DNA of 64,000 nucleotides from Stictocephala bisonia (GCA_035578905.1 JAQJVL010000153.1:124001-188000); one strand, 5' to 3'. Counted from the first letter of the stretch, positions 1-11,335 are shown. Translations and numbers: made by a program. The notes: generated by a model from the letters alone, not told the origin.

Positions 1-656
1 GCTCCCAGAGGACCACGTGATGTCACTACTACGTCTCTTCATTGTCGTCTGTCCTCTGCTGTTGTCCGCTAGTTCGGCCAGGCTCCCAGAGGACCACGTG
101 ATGTTACTACTACGTCTCTTCATTGTCATCTGTCTTCCGCTGTTGTCCGCTAGTTCGGCCAGGCTCCCAGAGGACCGCGTGATGTCACTACTACGTCTCT
201 CCATTGTCGTTTGTCCTTTGCTGTTGTCCGCTAGTTCGGCCAGGCTCCCAGAGGACCACGTGACGTCACTACTACGTCTCTCCATTGTCGTCTCTCCTCC
301 ACTGTTGTCCGCTAGTTCGGCCAGGCTCCCAGAGGACCGCGTGATGTCACTACTACGTCTCGCCGTTGTCGTCTGTCCTCTGCTGTTGTCCGCTAGTTCG
401 GCCAGGCTCCAAGAGCACCGCGTGATGTCACTACTACGTCTCTCCATTGTCGTCTGTCCTCTGCTGTTGTCCGCCAGTTCGGCCAGGCTCCCAGAGGACC
501 GCACGATGTCACTACTACATCTCTCCATTGTCGTCTGTCCTCCGCTGTTGTCCGCTAGTTCGGCCAGGCTCCCAGAGGACCGCGCGATGTCACTCCTTCG
601 TCTCTCCATTGTCGTCTGTCCTCTGCTGTTGTCCGCCAGTTCGGCCAGGCTCCTAG
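1..656. repeat. 81-bp minisatellite, about 8 copies
   Basis: About eight head-to-tail copies of an 81-bp unit, diverged by scattered substitutions. Each copy carries the landmarks GGCTCCCAGAGGACC and GTTGTCCGCTAGTTCGG. Because 81 is a multiple of three, the plus strand reads as an open frame of repeated hydrophobic 27-residue units that resembles a chain of signal peptides; this is almost certainly an artefact. On the minus strand the same unit encodes TAEDRRQWRD, a motif of the C-terminal end of a LINE reverse transcriptase, and it continues without a break from the LINE tail at 657-797. The array begins at or before the window edge. Confidence 0.93.
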
Positions 657-797
657 TTGATGTAAGTCTTTCCTTACTCCATCCACCCATTTCTTACGAG
701 GTCTCCCCACTAGTCTTCTTCCTTCCACTGGAATATCCATAGCGATCCTAGGAAATCTCTCGTCAATCATTCTAACCACATGTTCAGCCCACTCCAA
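555..797 (-). pseudogene. C-terminal end of a LINE reverse transcriptase
   Basis: The minus strand reads MEWAEHVVRM, then GRRLVGRPRKKWVDGV, then TAEDRRQWRD. This order (W..HV.RM, G.R..GRPRK.W.D.V..DL, A.DR..WR) is the familiar C-terminus of endonuclease-reverse transcriptases of non-LTR retrotransposons, often of RTE type. Only the last ~80 codons are present; no catalytic RT motifs survive upstream, where the DNA is plain AT-rich sequence. The last third of the fragment is the first unit of the 81-bp array, and the frame ends at a TAG inside the next repeat unit. The superfamily is fairly certain; the clade is not. Confidence 0.75.
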
Positions 798-3624
798 TCA
801 TCATAAAATAATTATTAAATATTTTAATAACATATTACTAATATATTAATAGATTTTAGTTACTCGTGATGTAGTATATTTAACTGGAAAGAAAATATGA
901 CAAGGGAATTCGATTATGAATAAGATATACAATTAGCTGCTAACCAATAATGTCATGATTTTCCAAGCAATAGAGATACATACTAATATTTTTATGTAAG
1001 TTCAATTTAACATTTAAGCAAGCTTAATTGAAAAGTATTTAAATTTATTCTGTAAGTAGCAATTATTATGTGGAACAATAAGTACGATGGAATTGGAGTG
1101 AGAAGCAATTGTTAGTATTCGTTCATAACTAAACACGAAACTTAAAAATAAATAAACTTAGAGTCGAACATAAAATGACACTCTCCCTGGCATCCGACTG
1201 TCTAATTCTGTATTCCTTCATACAATTATAATTTATAGTTCTAATTTCAAATCAACAGTTCAAATGTACGGTTACATAGTAATGCATACTTTTAGCATAC
1301 TATGTAGTGACATAAAATCACTAAGAATATTAAGCCAAAATAGTTAATATTATTAAAGCATTTCCTTTTCTAACAATTGATTCCTTTTTGCAATTAAAAC
1401 AGGGCAAGGAGTAAAATAAAGTGAGTTCCAGAGTTTCAGTGTGCTATTATATGTTAATTTCACCGTAGTTATTCAATAGACTGTTTCAGATTATATTTTG
1501 AACAAAGTAAGAGACTTTGTTTACCATTTCAAAATTAATAATATGATTATTTTGTATTACAGATGAATCATTAAGGGAATATACCAAGCTTTAGGGAATA
1601 TTTGCCAATAGTATTGCCCTATAATTATCTATTGTGCTCTTCAAATATACATCTATCTGTTTAATCCTATAAAACGTAGAATAACTCTTCCTTGAAATAA
1701 ATTGTTCTGCATAGTTGAAATTAAAATATCATAATTTATTTATAAATGGCAAGTGTAATCTTTCATACTATATAATACACTAATTATGTAGTGTTACATT
1801 ACTGTCTGACCGATATCCACATCCAGTATTATGAATCCGCTTCAGACAGCTAGCGATATATACAAGGAAAATATCGCTATATAATGGAGTACAAATTTTT
1901 AAAATTGGTTTCTTTTGTAGCAAAGAACATTTTTCATTATTAGTTATAATGAGTTAACTAATTCAATAAAACAAAAGTCTGTATAACTTTGAAGTGAATT
2001 TTATTGTAAAAGTGCTACTTAATGTGCTTTGTCTAGTTTTACTGGACACATAATGTTCCAAAGTATAACATAATAATAAATCTATTGGTTTCAGCCTTAT
2101 ATCTTAACTTGTAGGTATTGAGATATCAATAACATTTATGTAAAAACATAAGGAATAACAGTAAACGTACCAATAATAATAATAATAGCAGCATATACCT
2201 CATCTTAAATAATTAAGCAATTGGGCCAATTATGAGTTTAAATATTATTCAGAGGGAAAATTTCTTAAACAGCTCATGCTAAAGTCTAATTAAAATAAAT
2301 GAATATATCATAAAAATAAAACAATATCCATATACATAACTTGGAAACTTTACTGATTAAAAAACTAATTTAAATTTCCCATAATTAGCCTCTAATGTTA
2401 TTAACCATTTATAGAATATCGAAATAATACTTATAGTAAACAGAACTTCCTGTAAAATCAAATAGTGTTATTTAAACTACATGTAGAGAGTAAAAAGCGG
2501 AAATAAGGGTCGTTGCCCTACATGAAACCCGCAGGCAGTTTGGGTGTTTATATATTATGAGACGCAACGATATGAAAAATCCTTTCATAATGTTACTACA
2601 AGATTCTTTACCAACGTAAGAATACATAGATAAGCAGATAAATTTGTAAAACTGATTTCTTTTGTTAAATTATGATTTATCAAATAGCAAGATTATTAGA
2701 TAGCGCAGTTAGCAGATACCTTTATTATAATCAACTTTTTAATGTTTGGATTCAACCAAAGTCTGAGATAAAACGAAGGCAACCAAGTTTTATGACCTCA
2801 AAATACTTATTATTATTTTTTGATAATATTTCAACATAAAATTTAATCTTTCTGATTTTAAACTAATGTTGTTGCATTATACTAATTGTGTAAATATAAA
2901 ATACTATTATTTGGCTAAATTTAGTTAGTAAACGATGTTATTGATGTATGTTATAAAATCTTTAAAAATATAAGTAATAATTACCATAATAAATTAGGAG
3001 CTAATGTTGAAAATAATTTGCTTGTGCATAAAGGAAATGTGCAAATGATTTATGGCACAACCTCTCTCTCCCAACATACAAATACCGCTTGACACAACAA
3101 TTTATTGCGTGTGAAAGAGAATTCATCCTTAAGCACCGAACCTTCAGCATAAGAATATAAATCTTTAAAGTCTGTCCGAACCATCCTTCAGTATGGCTCA
3201 CAGAGAGTTGAAATAGGTTTATACATAGCATTACAGATTATAAAAATATTTATGTTGGTAACTAACAGGGCATACTTGAAAAAGGTGATCATTTGATATT
3301 AATAATAATTTACAAGTTCAAAATAGAATGAGATTGTAAGTGTGTTAACTTAATGTTTCATTTATGTTACAGAATCATATTGTTAATTTTAATGTATGTA
3401 TGGTTTATTAAGTCAAATAATTTTTAACACCACAAATAAATTGTATCTAGACTTGTCTACACAATCGTATGTATATATGATTTTATTCTTAAGAACCGGA
3501 TGGCCTCTTCGTCATCTTACAAGAAATACAAATTTTCATAGTAAATACAGTATTTCTTTCATGTATATTCTCTTCTAAAAAGACTTATTGATCCTTCCCA
3601 TATCAGAATTAAACATTTTAATAC
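798..3624. other. AT-rich stretch without recognisable genes
   Basis: AT-rich, low-complexity-leaning DNA on both strands with frequent stops in all frames. A 76-codon minus-strand frame at 3001-3231 has no recognisable motif and I do not call it a gene. A 9-bp-arm hairpin (TAGCGATAT/ATATCGCTA) lies near 1850-1880. Nothing else is supported. Confidence 0.7.
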
Positions 3625-3870
3625 AAAACCCATTCACTATCCACCCATCCATACACGTACAGTGGTGACGACCCACCTATCCACCAGTACATGTACAGTG
3701 ATGATGACCTATCAACGCACCCATACACGTTAAGTAGTAATGACTCTTCCACCCATCGATACACGTACAGAAGTGATGACATGTATGGCGGTAATGATCC
3801 ACCTACTCCTAAACTTACAGTTGTAATAACCCACCAACCCAGTATTCATCATAAACGTACAGTGTGAATA
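3625..3870 (-). repeat. Dispersed 36-bp-type minisatellite, locus 1 (degenerate)
   Basis: Imperfect tandem units containing CCACCCATCCATACACGTACAGTGGTGACGA-like sequence, in parts such as ACACGTACAGTGGTGACGAC and CACCCATACACG. The C-rich strand is the plus strand here. The same core appears near 10.5, 47.4, 48.5 and 59.1 kb. This copy is the most degenerate. Confidence 0.75.
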
Positions 3871-6334
3871 AAAGTATGGTTAACCTCAAACTAAACCAAA
3901 CTGTATTTTGGAAGACTACATGAAATTCTGTCATAATATAAAAAATACATCATTTTCCAACCCCCAAAACATTTACAGCTTAACAGTGGTCGGGAATTGT
4001 GGTACCCGCATGGTACTGATATATACCTATTGTTTGAAGAATAGTTACTGTAATACCATAACTCATTAAAGTAAACAATCTTAAGTGATAGAGAACATTC
4101 CCTACTGTAATAGCAAATACGAAAACAACAAATACATCAACAATATCTCAATATTCAATTTCAAAATTTAACCAAATCTAAGTACGCTATGAAGATGTTA
4201 AAAATATTGTTATCTTGTAAGAACTATAATGGTTTGAATCATTATATTGTAAAATGTTAATGTGTTTCTAAAAAAGGAAATTATGTTTATTACTAGTCGA
4301 TAGCTCTTGATTCACTACGGGGTGGTTTTTTACAATTGCTTACCCTTCCATCCGTGGTTCTCTCTAAACCACTGCAGCAATATAAAAGGTTAGTGCAATT
4401 TAATTCTCCTTGACTACAAAGTAGTGCAATCGTGCCAGAGTTAGTAATGACGTTAAACGTTTCACAATGGAAACAAAATTAGCCAATGTTTTTGTGTCAT
4501 GATTATGTTTTATTTCACCTGTTTGAAATAATTTATTAAATTAAATTAATGCCGAAGTTACTGTTAGGAGAAAAAGGAAACGTTGAAGGGCTGTATACAC
4601 CCCTTAGGAATGGATTTTCGAGAAATCCTTTTTGGTGGATCTTTTTGATACAAAAGCTAACTTTCCTCATAATTTAAAAAAATTGTTAAATGGTTACTGA
4701 TATTTTGTGATGAGTAACAACAACGTTTTTAGGTTTTTTTATTTATTTTTTTACCATTTCTTATTTTGTTCGTATACTAGTAAAAAATATTAAACTCTAT
4801 TGGTATTTGAAGACAAGCTAATGAATTAATTGTTGTTTATCTCCTAATATTTTATGATTGACAATATTTTTATATTTAATCAATATTTTTTACCGTATAT
4901 TTTGTTTATATAGAATACAACCACTCAGAAACTCTCAGAAACTATATTTTTAATTCTTTAACAATACAGCAAAATATCTTTGGAAATGCTATTAATATAC
5001 AACACTTGAAGCCCCTTGTGCATCTCTCTTACTGAGTAAAGTTCCACTCATTAACAAAATAAAAATAGACGCATTATTCACCCAATATGCTATTAAATTT
5101 TGAAAACGCTTATGAAAAAAACTAAACCTATTAAACATTTAATAATCTTTTTTAATATCTTTTTTTCAAATAAGGATATATTGGTATACCAACAATCTTG
5201 TGTACTTATGAAATAATTTGTTCTTTAAAAATAATTGAATAAAACCACTTTTTTTAAATACAAAATCGTTTATATTTGTTCTTAAATATTACTTAAGTTT
5301 TAATAAAGTATAATAAAGTTTTACTCAATCGTAATAGTAGTAAATATATCAAGATAATAAAGACGTTATAATAGATATTAATGAGACACCAATTCATTAT
5401 AACATTTGAAAAATAAAATTTAGCTAAAGATTGATGTTAGGTGTTTCACGTAATTCCTGTTACAGTATTAAATACTGTAATCCATACATAAATACAACTA
5501 CTATTAGTTCTCACTAATTACTAGCCATTAATAAATTACAATAGCCACTGAATAAATTTAAACATAATGATACTTAGTGATCCTGAACTGAGTTGCTTTG
5601 CCAAGAGATTTGATATTTCAATTTACCTTCTATAACAGCACATAGGCATATTTATATTACTGTAGTAGGCTATATTGAATTTTCTCAATCAGCTATTTTT
5701 TGATCACATATTCTTTTTCTTATAGGCAAACAAAATGTATGAACACACGTTAATAATAAAAACATAAATTGAGTATTTACGACCTAAATGAAATTGCAGT
5801 ATTGATTTAACGAGTCTAATATAACGTTGGAGGTTTCAAGAACTAAAATGTGGCAATCAACGAAAATTATTTTAATATTTAGAGGGTTATCATCAGCCAT
5901 AATATCAAATTGACCCCTCGCCCATCCCACCCCACCCCAGTCCAATCTGTTGTCCAGACATAATGGCGTTCATTCATCACAACAACTACCGCTAACCGAC
6001 CTAGTTTAACATCATTACATTTATGTTACTACATATGATTTCGTTTGCATATTACTATTATTTATACTGTATTGTTGTTTATTTACGGGATTCGTTGAAT
6101 ATTATTTTTTATTTTAACACTCAAAAACTCTTTACTATCACTGTTTTACAGCTCTTCTCAATGATTTATAAAATTAAAATATTTAAATTAAAAACTACGA
6201 TTTTTATTAATTTTTTAAAACTACCATTTATTAATATAAATTTTAATTAAAGCTGTGTTGTATACTTGTAAATAACTCCAAAAGTCATTAAATTTTAATA
6301 AAAATATCAAGTTATCTACTGTCACAAAGGTGAA
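3871..6334. other. AT-rich stretch without recognisable genes
   Basis: Mostly AT-rich sequence. A 75-codon frame at 6023-6250 is built of Ile/Phe/Tyr/Asn/Lys codons typical of AT-rich noise. A C-rich patch (CCCATCCCACCCCACCCC) sits near 5920-5940. A possible micro-exon at 4344-4371 is listed separately. Confidence 0.65.
4344..4371 (-). CDS. Possible 28-nt micro-exon of a host gene
   Basis: On the minus strand a branch-point-like CTAAC and the tract TTTTATATTGCTGCAG precede a 28-nt GC-richer block, which is followed at once by a strong donor (GTAAGC). The block reads WFREN-HGWK plus one base in one frame; a second frame is also open. The splice signals are unusually good for this AT-rich DNA, but a 28-nt segment is too short to be convincing. 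It lies on the same strand as the better exon candidates near 48.95 and 60.7 kb. No protein family is recognised. Confidence 0.2.
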
Positions 6335-6945
6335 TCCAATCTATCAAGCCATTTAAGAACTTCCTCACTGGTTCTGTTTATGCTAGCTAACCCCTCTTTA
6401 AAAGAGCGCAGGAGGCACTCTGTAACTATGTGATCTATGGTTTGGACAGATTCCCTATAATCAGATGACTGATCTAGTACCAACCCCCATTTGTATTTCC
6501 AGTAGTTACATCAGCCCACCCCAGTTCGGAACCGATTCAACAGTGTCCACTCCCTCATACTACCTGCAGGTATTGATGGTTCGTTAAAAAAGAACTTATT
6601 TCGTCCATCAAAACTCTTCCACGCTATGGTCCAGCTAGTATTGGTGATAAATTTGATCTGCTCAACTGGAAAGCAGTACGTATAGGTGGGTTTCGAGATT
6701 TTAAGGGACCATTCAGACGTGGGAGATCTTGTGTAATGGGGAGGTGCACAATTCAACGATCTTATTGAATCCTTTAAGTAGTGCATCCTGACGCCTTATT
6801 TCTGGAGGAGCTATCTATATTGCACAGCACTGGGAGCCAAGGTAGTAAAGTTGCCACGAGAGTGCCACTAATAGCTCATTTGAGTATGTGACTTATTTAG
6901 CCATACTGGAGCACTGTATACAGTAGCTGAATAGCCAGTGACTAA
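6335..6945 (-). pseudogene. Jockey-type LINE, RT C-terminal region (relic 1)
   Basis: Read on the minus strand, several frames together give the typical C-terminal part of a Jockey-like LINE. In order these are YSTPVWLNKS near 6900, CNIAPPEIRRQDALLKGF near 6800, REWTLLNRFRTGVG near 6520, and VQTIDHIVTECLLRS near 6440. The final tail SEEVLKWLDRLD lies near 6345. In this family the LNRFRTG and H..EC segments follow the RT and form a small cysteine/histidine-rich tail. The fragment is broken by frameshifts and an in-frame TGA. A second relic of the same family is at 41.9-42.4 kb. The upstream RT core is absent because a plus-strand LINE begins at the junction near 6950. Confidence 0.75.
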
Positions 6946-6949
6946 GCAC

Positions 6950-7640
6950 TATTACGCTGGACTTGTGCGTTGGATCCCTAAATTATTGTTCTAGCAATAT
7001 GATTGAGGAATATGTAATGGATAGTTTAAACAGGGGTTATCAGGTGGATTGTCTTTACCTGGATTTTAGTAAAGCATTTGACAAGGTCAGCCACATCCAT
7101 CTGCTGGACAAACTAAAATCCTACGGTATTAGTGACCCTCTTTTATCATGGTTGAAATCATATCTAACTGGCAGAACATCGTCGGTAACGTATGCAGGGG
7201 CCCTTTCCGATCCATTCACAGTACAGTCAGGAGTTCCACAAAGTTCAATTCTGGAGCCTTATTTATTCATTCTTTTTCTCCAGGATATCAAAGAAGACAT
7301 TAATTCCGAATTTCTCTGCTATGCCGATGATATTAAACTATTTCTCTCAATAGAAGACAACGGCTCCGTTGGACGCCTGCAACTCTCACTTGATAACATC
7401 ACTAAATGTGTTCCTCTAATGTTATGCTCTTAAACGTTTCAAAATGTAAGGTCGTCACTTACTCAAGAAGCTGCAGTCCATTATTGATCGCCTACAGGAT
7501 TGATGGAGCAGAGATGAGTCGCTGTGAAGTTATCAAAGATCTTGGGGGTGTGGTTCAGCTCAATTAACGTCCAACCAACACATTGAGCACATCTGCTCTC
7601 ACGCTTCAAGACTTCTGGGTTTGCTGTATAGAACATCAAG
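6950..7640 (+). pseudogene. CR1/Jockey-type LINE reverse transcriptase, 5' part
   Basis: The frame from 6963 to 7433 contains RT palm motifs in order: LDFSKAFDKVSH (motif A, catalytic Asp), SGVPQSS (motif B) and LCYADDIKLF (motif C with the catalytic YADD). A frameshift near 7400 ends the frame, but homology continues in other frames (SKCKVVTYSRS, EVIKDLGV) to about 7640, where a PLE insertion interrupts it. The endonuclease, the fingers and the start of the RT are missing, so this is a 5'-truncated dead copy. Its 3' half resumes at about 8583. Confidence 0.85.
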
Positions 7641-7743
7641 TAGTTTTTTAATTAGCATAATACGTGTTGGTACATATACAGTACAATTAAACGTCACACA
7701 ACACAAATCTATAACAATATAAGCACAAAATGCACAGATATTA

Positions 7744-7786
7744 TGGTGATCGATTTCGGTGAACCACGCTCACCTTCCTCAGACCA
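7744..7786 (-). ncRNA. Hammerhead ribozyme motif in PLE 3' region
   Basis: Reading the minus strand, the 43 nt hold every part of a type I hammerhead in order. Stem I is TGGT paired with a closing ACCA (4 bp). The core CTGAGGA fits CUGANGA. Stem II is GGTGA/TCACC with a 7-nt loop, followed by GAAA. A very short stem III leads to an AUC cleavage triplet just before ACCA. One extra A sits between CTGAGGA and stem II. PLEs are known to carry hammerhead motifs with minimal stem III. The same 43 nt occur unchanged at 34,367-34,409. Self-cleavage is not shown by sequence alone. Confidence 0.7.
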
Positions 7787-7988
7787 GAGGGATTCACAAA
7801 AGAATGGAAAATAGTGTTCAACAACTCAATTTATAAGCCTATGATCACATAACCCCATTGGCTGGAATCGTCAAAATGGCGGCTGCTGTGTTTATTGGTT
7901 AATCCCTATTGGCTGTTACTTCTGTTCTTTTTAGTTGCTGAAAATACATTATTAAAAACTTTTTCGGAATCAAAATTAACCTGTTCAT

Positions 7989-8522
7989 TCAATAATTTAT
8001 CACGATCCTTACATTTTTCTTTAAAAATAAATAATCTTCCCAAACATTCATAATACGACCCTTCTTGCACTCTTTTAGAATATCTACATTTTCATCTATT
8101 TTATTCAAACTGTGCCTACAATTCAGAAGGTGTTTAGCTACATTAGATCTTTCAGGTTTCTTGTTTTTAAAAGCGGAGACATGGTTTTTATATCTTTTGC
8201 TAAAATTTACAGTATGACCTATATAAAACATATTACAATCATTACAGTTAATCCTATATATTCCTGAATTATTGAATATATCTTCACTTTCAATATTCGG
8301 GTGTAAAATATTGGACGTAGTATTACAAGTCTTAAAAGCTACTGATAAATTGAATTTCTTAAATCTATTACCAACTCTTTGTGTAAACGGTCCATTGTAA
8401 TGGAGGGATACATACTTCTTTTGTTCTTTGTCGGATTTTTCTTGTTTAAGTGTTGTTCGTCTATCGTCTTGAAATTTATTTTCTATTTTCTTTTTTATTC
8501 TACTTCCAATTTCATCAATCAT
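7989..8522 (-). CDS. GIY-YIG endonuclease domain of a Penelope-like polyprotein (truncated)
   Basis: A 177-codon frame with the GIY-YIG nuclease signature: GIYRINCNDCNMFYIGHT (GIY and YIG separated by a Cys-x-x-Cys pair typical of PLEs), followed by KRYKNH and HLLNCRH. In PLEs this domain follows the RT and nicks target DNA for priming. Upstream, the same frame continues before the Met towards ~8575 with the PLE linker (SIAIANGYKAS), so the ATG at 8522 is not a true start. The RT itself is missing. The nuclease part shows no internal stop, which suggests a fairly young insertion. Confidence 0.85.
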   Translation of the reverse strand: MIDEIGSRIKKKIENKFQDDRRTTLKQEKSDKEQKKYVSLHYNGPFTQRVGNRFKKFNLSVAFKTCNTTSNILHPNIESEDIFNNSGIYRINCNDCNMFYIGHTVNFSKRYKNHVSAFKNKKPERSNVAKHLLNCRHSLNKIDENVDILKECKKGRIMNVWEDYLFLKKNVRIVINY

Positions 8523-8582
8523 TGATGCCTTGTATCCATTTGCAATAGCTATTGATTTTATTAAATTTATTTCCTGTTTTCT

Positions 8583-9420
8583 GTTTGCAACACTTAATGG
8601 TAGATCAGGCCTATCAGCGGCATCCTTGGTGTTTCTCTACAAGGCTCTTATTCGACAACTCCTCGAATATGCCTCTGTTGTATGGACGCCTCATGAGCTC
8701 TACCTGTCGACCCACTTACAGGAAATTCAAAGGAGATTTGTTTTACAACTGTACTTCAAAACTGGCCAACTACTTAAGCCCGATCTTCAAGTGCAGATGT
8801 TCAACCTTCACCCTCTTCAACTTCGTCGACACGTTGTTGACTTGGTATTTCTTTTCAAACTCATTAGAGGAACTGTCGATTGCCCAGAATTATTGGTAAA
8901 AGTCAACCTGAGGACTCCTGTCAGAACAAGATCACAGGATATATTTGCCCATCAACACCACAGAACAAACTACCTAAAAAATGTCCCAATGATTAGATTA
9001 CATGAGATGGGCAATCTTGTCGCCTGCAATGTGGACTTTTTCCACGATTCTCTTAGATAATTCAAGAAAAAACTATTCACACTTCAACCTCGTCTACTTC
9101 GACGATAAATCAAACTATTCTTTTCCTTCTAAATCTTCTCCGTCTTCTTTACCCTACCACACAAATAATTGGTTCCTCTGATCCCCATTTCTACTCCACC
9201 TTCTCTATATGTAATGCAACCACTGTATCAAGTTCATTATCTGTAGATATCTGCATGTTTTTTATTGATTATTGAAAGTTGTATCTATTAATTTATACTA
9301 TATTATATGTATTAATCTGTTATATAATGTATCTATTGCACTCGTATGTTTATTGTAAGATATTGTTTTTATATATATCCTCACAATTATAAATGACACT
9401 GTCGTTGGAAATAAAATAAA
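8583..9420 (+). pseudogene. CR1/Jockey-type LINE reverse transcriptase, 3' part and 3' tail
   Basis: Continuation of the LINE interrupted by the PLE. The frame to 9060 reads LVFLYKALIRQLLEYASVVW, a hallmark of the RT thumb region, then HVVDLVFLFKLIRG and TPVRTRSQDI, ending FFHDSLR before TAA. This is the usual C-terminal order in CR1/Jockey-type elements. About 360 bp of 3' UTR follow and end near 9420 in an AAATAAAATAAAATAAA tail. The 5' part is at 6950-7640; removal of the PLE would bring the two halves next to each other. Confidence 0.85.
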
Positions 9421-9699
9421 ATAAATTGATGTAGTACATTTATTTGCTCTGGCTTTAATTTTAGCTGCTGTTATTTTTTTTTTATGACTTTTAAACGTCG
9501 ACGATCCATCTAACGATACTCTCAGTTACTTTGGATGATCACTTCACTGGAGTTTTACACCATTTAGAAATATGTTTAGTTTTCGATTAGCTATCGAAGT
9601 TACATATGCTATTTTGGACTTAAATTCCCTTATCGAAGTATGGTAATTACAATGTAAAATTATTCAATTAGGGAATTATACGTACACACCATTATTTAT

Positions 9700-10312
9700 G
9701 CTAGGTGTGTGCGTATATGAAGGTTTATGTCAGATAGTGTATTTTATTTAATTTGTGTATTCTAAACGAGCATGTGTGCGAGGAGTCGGGTGCGTCTTTC
9801 TTAGGCATGTGTTGATCTTTCATGTAGGTGTGTATGCGGTAGTGTATGAATATGTAACGCTTTGTGTATCAATAATGTGTAATTATTGGCGTGGGCAATT
9901 GTCTGTAAATGTGAAATGTGTCCAGATTTTAGGTCAGGTTTTTATGGTAGTTTTTTAGCGGATTAAAGTACCCTTTATTATTATTATTAGTTTTAATTAT
10001 TTTATTTTTATTTTATTTGCTGTGGCTTCTAATGTTTCGAAATTTAGTTTATAAAAGTGTCTCTTTGTAATTTTGTAAGTATAATTAAGTAATAATCGTT
10101 TTGAAACATAAGTTTATTTACATACGTATTTATTTTGTATTTGTTTATATAATAGTAACATTTTCATTTTATTTTATGTCTGGCTGGTAGTGGCCCATTC
10201 CCCTCCCACAGGCATGTGCCCATGAAAGGAACTATTTCCACCGTTTTTATATGATCTTTACATTGTAATTAATGTTTTTTTGTGAATAAAACGCTTATCT
10301 ATCTATCTATCA
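9700..10312 (+). mobile_element. Probable LINE 3' tail ending in a CTAT microsatellite
   Basis: The end of this block (GTGAATAAAACGCTTATC followed by CTAT units, 10,296-10,311) has the form of a non-LTR 3' end: a polyadenylation-like AATAAA followed by a short simple repeat. The upstream GC-richer patch (GGCCCATTCCCCTCCCACAGG) fits a 3' UTR. No RT motif is visible, so the 5' limit is a guess. Confidence 0.4.
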
Positions 10313-10341
10313 AAATGGTTTATTAAATTATATCTAACTAA

Positions 10342-10345
<4 letters not shown>

Positions 10346-10405
<60 letters not shown>
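10346..10405. repeat. (TA)n microsatellite
   Basis: About 60 bp of uninterrupted TA dinucleotides. Confidence 0.98.
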
Positions 10406-10407
<2 letters not shown>

Positions 10408-10427
10408 CTTCCTTTCACACAAAATGT

Positions 10428-10580
10428 GTGAGTGGGCGAGTGGATCTATACCTCAGAACGTGCAGTTGGGTGGGTCGGTCAATATTATACGTGTATGGGT
10501 AGGTGGGTCAATACTACGTGTATGGATGGCCGGGTGGTTCAATACCACTGTTTGTGTATGGGTGGGTGGGTGTACATTAT
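10428..10580 (+). repeat. Dispersed 36-bp-type minisatellite, locus 2
   Basis: Four to five units carrying ACGTGTATGGGTAGGTGGGTC and CAATACCACTG-like blocks, G-rich on the plus strand. It belongs to the same family as the loci at 3.7, 47.4, 48.5 and 59.1 kb. Open frames across it are incidental. Confidence 0.8.
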
Positions 10581-11335
10581 ATTTTACGTTGGCCAAAAAG
10601 AGACAAGACAAACTATTAACTAACATATAGTTTCAGAATATAGTGGCACTTCCACCATAGTGTAGTCACCATTCTTCATTATTGATTGTGGCTTCATCTT
10701 CCTCTCCAAACCCAATAAGGATCATCGTGGCTCTTTTTATACCCTTCAGACATGGCTCAATAAAAACAAATTGCACTTAAGTCTAATCTGAGACCTGATA
10801 GTTCACTAGAACTACGTATAAAAAAGAAAATGTACTTGCACTGTTGTACAGCACAACAGGTTACCCGCTGTTACTCTAAACTACAAAGCAATTACCTTCA
10901 CAATACACTTACCCATGGTTACTGAAGTCGTTTACTAGTTTCTAAATGTGTCTTGTTGTAGATACTGTTTCTCTATCTCTTTGTTAATGGTTTAACTGTA
11001 GACATTTTATCAACTTAGTTATAGAATAAAAATTATTAGGATGTAAGTAAATTCAAACTGAGTACCCTCTTAAACATTTTTATTTAAAATATATAACTCA
11101 ACCTGATTCAATTTTATAATCATTTTTAGGTGTATGTATAGCAAATTAATGAAGTAGCAAATAAATAAAAATTGTAAAACATGTAGTTTTTGAAAATAAT
11201 ATTGATGAATATGAATAATTCGTTGATATTTTATTAATCATTTTGATTGAAGTTTCAAATTTTGTCAAACATTGGGTTGGTGTAATTAATCTGTGTGTTC
11301 AATAGGTTCACTGGATTTTCTTGTTGAGCTAAATA
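10581..11335. other. Unannotated AT-rich spacer
   Basis: No motif, repeat or convincing frame seen on either strand. Confidence 0.6.

Larger units (their letters stand above)
7641..8582 (-). mobile_element. 5'-truncated Penelope-like element inserted in a LINE
   Basis: A minus-strand PLE fragment made of the end of the RT linker, a GIY-YIG endonuclease frame (7989-8522) and about 350 bp of 3' untranslated sequence. It splits a plus-strand LINE RT whose two halves flank it. The last ~285 bp (7641 to about 7897) are almost the same as a separate fragment at 34,233-34,524, which fixes the 3' terminus near 7641. PLE copies are typically 5'-truncated, as here. Confidence 0.85.

Noticed and set aside
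17..742. 241-codon plus-strand frame of repeated hydrophobic units that looks like a secreted repeat protein
   Set aside because: It is the antisense of a tandemly amplified LINE RT tail; the frame stays open because the unit is 81 bp.
6023..6250. 75-codon hydrophobic frame resembling a membrane peptide
   Set aside because: Composed of AT-rich codons (Ile, Phe, Tyr, Asn, Lys) as expected by chance in this DNA.
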